Source of the DNA: Liolophura sinensis
Lineage: Eukaryota > Mollusca > Polyplacophora > Chitonida > Chitonidae
Length of the DNA: 64,000 nt
Assembly (NCBI RefSeq): GCF_032854445.1
Contig: NC_088297.1
Coordinates: forward strand, 17,683,127-17,747,126
Reading direction: 5' to 3'
Of the stretch, positions 53,801-62,200 are shown one piece after another. The notes under the pieces are model-generated. The model worked only from the letters and a program-made list of their open reading frames with translations. It searched no databases and was not told the origin of the DNA. Made by a program: the position numbers and the translations under genes. Positions within the stretch are counted from its first letter, which is position 1; each line of letters opens with the position of its first letter.

Positions 53801-56800
53801 AAGTAGTAATTAAAATTAAATTAAAACACGATGGGTAAATTAGATTGTCTCTTTATGGTGTAACTTTGTGGAGAATTTGTAGTTTGTACCAAACCATGTG
53901 GGCAATGCACCCAAATAGCAAATGCCTGTAGGCAAAGTTATTCTCACAGAAAAAAGAAATAATTTCCCATTTGCACCAGTACACTTTATGGAAATTTTTA
54001 ATAGGCTTATCGGGCACATAGTAAAATTTTCTTTATTGACTCTTGTTGACAGCAAAATGCCTTCATGGAAGTAATTCCACTCTGCTTAAATAATACATTA
54101 CTTGAACTAATAACCACATGAAATCTGATATCATATTTTATTGGTGAACTTGAATACAACTTGAATGTGGACAGTTGAAGTAAAATGGGTTTGAATGGCT
54201 TATACATGTATCGATTTCATGTTTACAAGTTGTTGTTTATTTTTTTTTGGTTTGGAGGGTAATGCTTTGGTATTTACTGTATTTGTGTGTAAAATATCAT
54301 GGGTGTTAGCGGCAACAGAAAAGTGGATTATTGTAGGCTTTATTAAAATACCCGGAAGTTTCACGAAGAGATCGGGAAGAAAATCTCTTGCAGTCTTAGT
54401 GACCAGGTGTGACACTTCGTCAAGATTGAAGAACAATAGGCATGTTGTATTGCAGTAGGCATGTTGTATTGCAGTAAGTAAATATTACTTACAAGTGTGA
54501 ACTTTTATTAACCGACACATGCTGTGTGGTTTTGAAAATTTTAAACAATAGAAATGAATTAACCTCTCAAAACTGATGGGGCAGGACTCACTGTTTCTGT
54601 GTAGAACCCTCTTCTGAAGGGCCTGTTACTTCCCAGGTGGCATTTTGGTCAGCAATTACATCTGCAGACTATCAATAATGTGGGCTAATCATAAACACTT
54701 CGTTAACACAGCAGCCTTTTTGGGTTACTGGTTGATTCAGGTCACAGTTGTTAGTTTGATCTAGACAAGCCAGCATAGGGATCAACTTCTAGATGACTTC
54801 AGGACACATTTGTTACTTTGATCTAGACAAGCAAGCATAAGATCGACTTCTAGGTGACTTCAGGACACAGTTGTTACTTTGATCTAGACAATCAAGCATA
54901 GGGATCGACTTCTAGGTGACTTCAGGACACAGTTGTTACTTTGATCTAGACAAGCAAGCATAGGGATCGACTTCTCGGTGACTTCAGAACACAGTTGTTA
55001 CTTTGATCTAGACAAGCAAGCATAGGGATCGACTTCTAGGTGACTTCAGGACACAGTTGTTACTTTGATCTAGACAAGCAAGCATAAGATTGACTTCTCG
55101 GTGACTTCAGAACACAGTTGTTACTTTAATCTAGACAAGCTAGCATAAGATCGACTTCTAGGTGACTTCAGGACACATTTGTTACTTTGATCTAGACAAG
55201 CAAACATAAGATCGACTTCTAGGTGACTTCAGGACATAGTTGTTACTTTGATCTAGACAAGCAAGCACAGGGATCGACTTTTTCCAGGGTACTGTCCAGT
55301 TTCCTCCAGGTTACTGTCTGCTTTCCTCCACCTCATTGTATAAATGGACAGTCATCATATAAGTAAAATAGTCTGCCACCCAGGGTTATAAAGCTTAATG
55401 AAATAAATACATGTGTAATTTGCTACTGTTTGCAGGCTTTGGTAATGGTAGATTACCGTCGTCTGCCCCTGGGGCCGAGAATAAATACCGAAATGGCCCA
55501 ATGTCTTCAGCCAATGGACTCTTTGGTGGCAGTTCGCTATTTCCAGCCAGGGCCATTTCAAGAGGGTGAGTGCCAGCAAGATTCTGCTGTCATAAATTCT
55601 AGAGTAACATGTTCTTTGGACTGTCCTTGTTTGTAGTACTGTAATTCTTCAACTTTTTCACGTGTTCGCATAATATTCAAGTATATTCTAAGGGGGATTG
55701 CATGTTCTATAAAATTGTATTTTTGTGTACCCGTGAAATTGCCCAACCCTTCACGTGTCTGCGTAGGTTAAGCCTCCAAAATAATATTAAAAAAAGATGC
55801 ACAAATCCTGCTGAAAGCTATATGTGAAAAGGTTGGAGAATCCAGGTACTGCTGTAATTCCTCAACCTTTTCGACGTGGGAAGGTTTTCCAGCAACCTGC
55901 AGATGGTCGTAGGTTTCCAGCGGGCAGAGTGCGGTATCCTCCCACCATAATGCTGGCCGTCGTCGCATAAGTGAAATATTCTTGAGTACAGTGTAAAACA
56001 CCAATCAAATAAATACATAAATCAACCTTTTCCCATGCTTGCAAAGTGTTTATGGCATTGTTCTGTGTTGAGTCATGAAATTGTACCTGTTCTGAACCCC
56101 TAAAAGTGGCCAATCCAACTGATGTAATTTTTTTGTACTGAAAGTTGCCCTTTATATGTGAAAAGGTTGATGAATGAGGGTAATGGTTAAAGAAGAAAAT
56201 TTAAATATCATTCAAATACCATTGAAAAGAGAATGCATTTCCTCGCTTGACGATTTGGGAAACGGGAATGATGGACGTAGGTTCCGAGTTTACACGAACA
56301 AGCCGGCAGTTTTAACAACTCTCATTGGCTGAGAGGGGACACACCCCCAGCTTAAATTACAGGGTGTTAAAGATGGAGGATGTGATGGACTTTGCGATTT
56401 ATGCCAGCTTTGCCGTTTTCAGGCTTTACGTAGTATGGCAAGGAAAAATTGCAAAATTATGCAGCAGGCACCACCAGATAGAAAAAAATATGCTCTTTTC
56501 AGTCTATAGTGTCATGTTTTTAAGTTTTCTTCTCTAATTATGTCATCTGAATCCAGTTGTTGTGGAGTGTCATGAGATTACGGGAGAGGTCTCTTAGTCT
56601 TAACTGTATTGGCAACTTTTGCACATCTTTATCACAAGCCTACTTGACTGAAAGGATGGTTTTTTATTCGTTTACAAATCATAACTGTTTCGTTACAGTT
56701 TTGGTGATCTTGTTTTATTTCTGCTTTAGTCTTGTCAAATCGGATGGACAATATTTTCCTGAGGTTGTAAAAGTGGTTCGCTTTGATTGTGGATCATTTT

Positions 56801-59144
56801 TTGTATATAAACACAAGGGTATAGAAATTGTCAATAACAACTGCTTTTTGATGGTGTTCAGTGCAAGTCTGTCGAAAGAGGTAACTGGACGGAGTCGTTT
56901 ACTGGAGGATTTCCGCAACAATAGAATCCCGAATCTCCAGCTGAAGGACTTGGTAAACCATGTTGTTGAGTTCTCACAGGACCAGCATGGATCTCGGTGA
57001 GTAGACGAAGTGAATACGACAGTTCCAAAAATGACAAGTGTTGAGGGGCCGACATCTTATCAAAGATGACTAAATACTTAAAGCCCGGTAGATCTGGCCA
57101 GCGATGTGTAATGAAACCACGGGACCTCAGCAGGAAGGGCCCAGATTGGCTAAATACTGGCTAAACACAGTCAGCATTGAAAATTGTGCCAGGCATGAGC
57201 ACTGGGATTCTGATTGGGACGTTTGTACGCTACAAGTTGTAGGCTGACAAATGTTATCGCAGAACTTCTGTTGTCTAATAGGCAGGTTAATGCTGTATGG
57301 GCTGCTGGAAACGGCTTCATGATGCTGTTATAGACTTTTTTTTGAGTATTGTGTATGACACCAATCAAATTAATAAAACTGCTTTTATCAGTCATTTTGG
57401 GTATCTCAAAGGTTCAGGATTTATCACCTGTTATAGCTGTGATACCTGCCCTAAATTAACCTTTCTCTCACAAAAGTGCTATATCCGAGGCCAATGTCAC
57501 TTTTATTTTCTTTGCTGAAACTTAATTTTCCAGTAGAATGTCATCCCATGTTGTAAGCAACCCTAAACACACCTTCTTAAATCAAATTTTTTAGTAGTTA
57601 TTGGGTTCTTAACTCTTTGTTTGTAAGTTTTGCCATTGAAATGCTCAGTTAGGGTATTTATTATTTATATAGAGGTGAAATGTGCGGATTTCCGCCACTG
57701 ATAATGGTGATACCTCACTGGCCAGAGTTTGATATCACTTCTGTTATTACACACCCTGACGCCATTACGTCACAAAGAAACATTTTGTTTTATAACGTTT
57801 CATTTCGAGTTTAGCAGAATGCCATCCTAATACAAGTTCAGTTATCATGCTTTATGCATCTCTCTGTGAAGGCCTACATCTAAAATCATTGACCAGCAGT
57901 AGATTCAGGGTCAATCCAGGGTCAAGCCACACCTAAGACCTTAAAAGAGGGAGTTGTAACTTCCTCGCTTGGCGTTCAGCACAAAGGGGATAGCGCAATG
58001 ACTGGTTGCCCCGTATCATTATAATCACTTGGGCAGGGCGGCTTACTTTCGTTCTTTAAGCCGTCTCAGTGAAGTAGCACTAGATAAAAGAGCGGTGGAA
58101 ATCCGTCCTGCAACAATGAGGCACATTACATGCACTCTAAGGATTCCTTCATCGTCATATGACTGAAAAATTGTTAAGTACGATGTTAAACCTCAAGAAC
58201 TCACTCACTCACAAGAAAAATATTTGTTTTTCGACTTCCGCTGTGCAATATATCCTCTTTTAATCCGTTCAACAATTGATTGTACACTGCAGAAATCGGA
58301 ACTGTTTTAGTCTCACAGCTGACGGGTTGATCACACTTGTTATTGTAGATTCATCCAGCAGAAGTTAGAGCGGGCTTCGCCGTCTGAGAAGGCCATGGTG
58401 TTTGGGGAAATACTCACTGCTGCCTACAGCCTTATGACTGATGTGTTCGGCAACTACGTCATCCAAAAATTCTTTGAATTTGGGAATTCGGACCAGAAGC
58501 AGACGTTGGCTCAGCGTGTCAGAGGTCATGTGTTGCCGTTGGCGCTGCAGATGTACGGTTGTCGCGTCATTCAGAAAGCGCTGGAATCCATTCCTGCAGA
58601 CATGCAGGTGAGTTGCTGGCAATCCCTGCTTCAAACTGACCAACCCGCTCTCTAGGAGACTACAGAGCCGCTGGCATTTCTGAGATTTATCCCTTCAATA
58701 CGTCATCAGGGATTTAATAGCTGTATTGCTTCCGTACCCATTTGATTCATACTCTAATTCCTCAACCTCTTCGCATATGGAAGAGCAACTTTCTGTGCAG
58801 TTTGTGCAATAATTTGATTTTGAAGATAAAACTACATTGGTTTTGTTGTTCAGCTTAATGGCTTCACAAAACAGAGAATTTTATAAGTCTATACAAGGTA
58901 AAGCCTTCAGGATATGTATGAATAAACAACTTGCAAACCTGCGGAAGGGTTGAAGAACTACAGTAGCTGTCGGGTTCATCCTTTTGAAATGTGCAAATAA
59001 GTATGACGCTTTTTTTATTTGTGATCCCAAACTTCTGACTCAGAAACAGTTTAGCTTCAATTTTTAGTACATACACAGATGATGTGCCACGAATGACATC
59101 TGTTCATTTCCTCAGCTGTCGTGGTTAACAGATCGCCAGTTTCC

Positions 59145-59202
<58 letters not shown>

Positions 59203-62200
59203 ACTAAATAAACGGATATGATTGTGTGTCCGGGCTGTAATTTCAACTGTTTTCCGTGTAGAATTTTCATTTTTGTTGGATGCATACATATGCAGATGAT
59301 GATGTGTCGTGGCCATGTAGCCATTTTCCTGATATATACTTTATAGATAGATATGATGTCATGTCAGGGCTACAACTCCAATTGTTGTCCACACAGAGTT
59401 TTAATTTTTGGTGGAGACAGAGATACACAGAGGACGATGTGTCATGACTTACATTTGTCCTTTTTCACAGCTGTGGTGGTAACTGGGTAGCTGTTTTCCT
59501 TGTATATACTTTCAGAAGTTCATTACATAGTATAATGAATTCAGAAGTTCATTACATAGTATAATGAATTCAGAAGTATGCAGCTTCCCTTTAACTAGTC
59601 TTCCCGGCTCAGTTCACATGTTACATCATCTGTAAAAGCTCGTGTCACCTGCTGGAGAAATATGCCAACCCCTCGGGTGGGGCAACAAGGCAGAACATTA
59701 CATACACCCTAAGGATTCCTTCGTTGTCACATGACTGAAAAATTGTTAAGCACGACGTTAAACCCCAAACACGCACTGACTCACTTTTGGGTGGAAATTA
59801 TGAAATGAGTCATGGAAAATTTAATTGTAAAACGGCTGCTACAAGAACTGGCCAAACGTTGAAACCAGAACTCGGTATTGAAGAACTATTGTTGGTATGC
59901 AGTTACAAGCCCACTGACTATTTTTATATTTCCAGGCCACTCTGAAACGATTACTATCAAAGACATTGTTGTCCTTTTACAAAACTCTCCGCTGTCATAA
60001 TTTTTAAGTCTATTTCAACACAACCACGTTTGGATCCCAGCATGCACCAGCTGTGTCTTTAGCGCAATAGAGAGAAAAAACGCCTTTAGCGCAATAGAGA
60101 GAAAAAAAACGATATGTCACGTAATATGTTAGAGATGGAAGAAAATTGTAAGGTACCGTGGAGACTAGCTATAGGGAAGTTGCATACTTCTAGGTTATGG
60201 ACTTCTGATACTACATTAATGGAAATGAGTTTGTGTCTGGTCTACAACTCCAACTGTGTTCTGCATAAAGTTTTCATTTGTCCGCCTCCACAGTTGTCAT
60301 GGTAACCACATACCAATACTCAACACCCATGAAGATTCAAACAAATGCATTTGTTGGAGTGTATGTTGTGTTCACTTTGTTTTGTCAACTTTTCGTTTTT
60401 GGTGACTAAGATTTGCCTCCTAATTGAATTCATTGATGTTTGGTATACACATGTAGTATATTGGATTGTTAAATAAATATGGGCTTGTTCCATTTTAGCA
60501 CCTTACATCAGAAACCTCAGGATAATGAATTAAGTGTGGGTGTGTCATTAACACTGTCGGTCGTTTGCAATGGTGTGATAAGCACACATCTGTACAAAAA
60601 CATAAACTTTAGGCCATATAATTTATAAATATCCAATGTTTCAGGTGGAGATTGTTAAGGAGTTGGACGGCCACGTATTGAAGTGTGTCAAGGACCAGAA
60701 TGGAAACCACGTGGTGCAGAAATGCATCGAGTGTGTTGACCCCAAACATCTCCAGTTCATTATTGATGCATTTAAGGGACAGGTAAGCATTTCACCAGGT
60801 GTTCGAGTAATCTAAGACTTGTTTTACTTTCCTAAAATATGATTGCCAGCTTGTTAAAGGTTACATTAGGAGAGACATTTCATGGTACTTACGTGATGAT
60901 TGGGTCCGGACTACAAGATTCATTCGACAAAAGCATCTCAGTTGTATGTTAATCTCTGGCCATGCCTGGGAAGGTCTGTCAGCAACCTGCGGATGGTTGG
61001 GTGTTACCCCTGGGCTCTGTCTGGTTTCCTCTCGCCATAATGCTGGCTGCTGTCATAAAAGTAAAATAATCTTGAGTATGGCGTAAATCACCAATCAAAT
61101 AAATAAATCTGTTGTACGTGGGAAGGCCTGTCAGCGACCTGCATATTTACTTGAGTACAGCATAAAACACCAATAAAATAAGTAAATAAAGCCCCTGGCC
61201 TCAGCTGATTGGATGTTGACAAATGAGGTTGATGATGTGGCTGCAGTATTGCTGAATTGGGGTTACGCCATTAGAATTGGATGGAATTCATCTTTTTGCT
61301 GCTTTTGCCATGACGCTTAAGTCTGGGTAATTGTCAGATTCTGTTTGGTTTCTGAAAAAAGTAAGTTAAACCTGAATAATTTCTAATGTTAATTTGGAGG
61401 TTAGAAATAACATTATATTGAGGCATATACGTTTATGAGGATTCATGCTTCTGTACATTTGAACAAGTTACTCTATTTTTTTTTTTTTTTTTTTTTGTCT
61501 CTGAAAGTTTGAAGGCTTAGACCAGGCTTGTTTGACACCCAGCTTTACCCTGGCTCTGTTGTGTGGCATATGGGAGCTGAATGCCCTTCCCCAGGGGCTG
61601 GAGGCAAATTCCCCTTCCACGATGTTGGAGAATAATCCCTGTCCCCTGATAACTCAGGTGTGGACAAACCCCTGCATATTCCATCAGCTTCCCCGAGTCC
61701 CTCTCTGGACTGTGACAGGGGCGATAAACCCATGCAGGGGACAATCAGTGCTTATTGAAATACTGTAATTGTCCTAAACATAGTCTTGGCAAATTGCATA
61801 AAACATTCGCTTTTATTTGCCAGAAACCTCCCAGGTTTACCTCCCATGCAAACCTGAAAACCTTAAGGATTAGTTTGAACTTTCAGGATCAGGCAAAAAA
61901 AGTAACTTTACTTTTAAAGGTGGAGAAAACATAACAACTGCATAAAGTTGAGATGAAAGAGTCCGAAAAGCTCGTTGTAAATGTGGTCTTCGATGTTTGT
62001 TTTGATTTTTCTTTAAAAAGAAAAAAGTCACTTGAAAATTATTTTTGTATGGTGGGTGTTTGTGACCACATTTTGGTACATATAGTATTTGTGTAACAAT
62101 GTCATAAATGGTGATTTAACACGTTTAATAAATATATTGGCACTAGAATTTGGTCATTTCACTAAAGAAAGTGTTAAACCTTAATTTGGGTCATATTTAT

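Noticed and set aside
56557-56861. Upstream extension of exon 16 as coding sequence
   Set aside because: Open by chance; the acceptor at 56860-56861 restores the correct phase from exon 15 and the extension has no PUM similarity.
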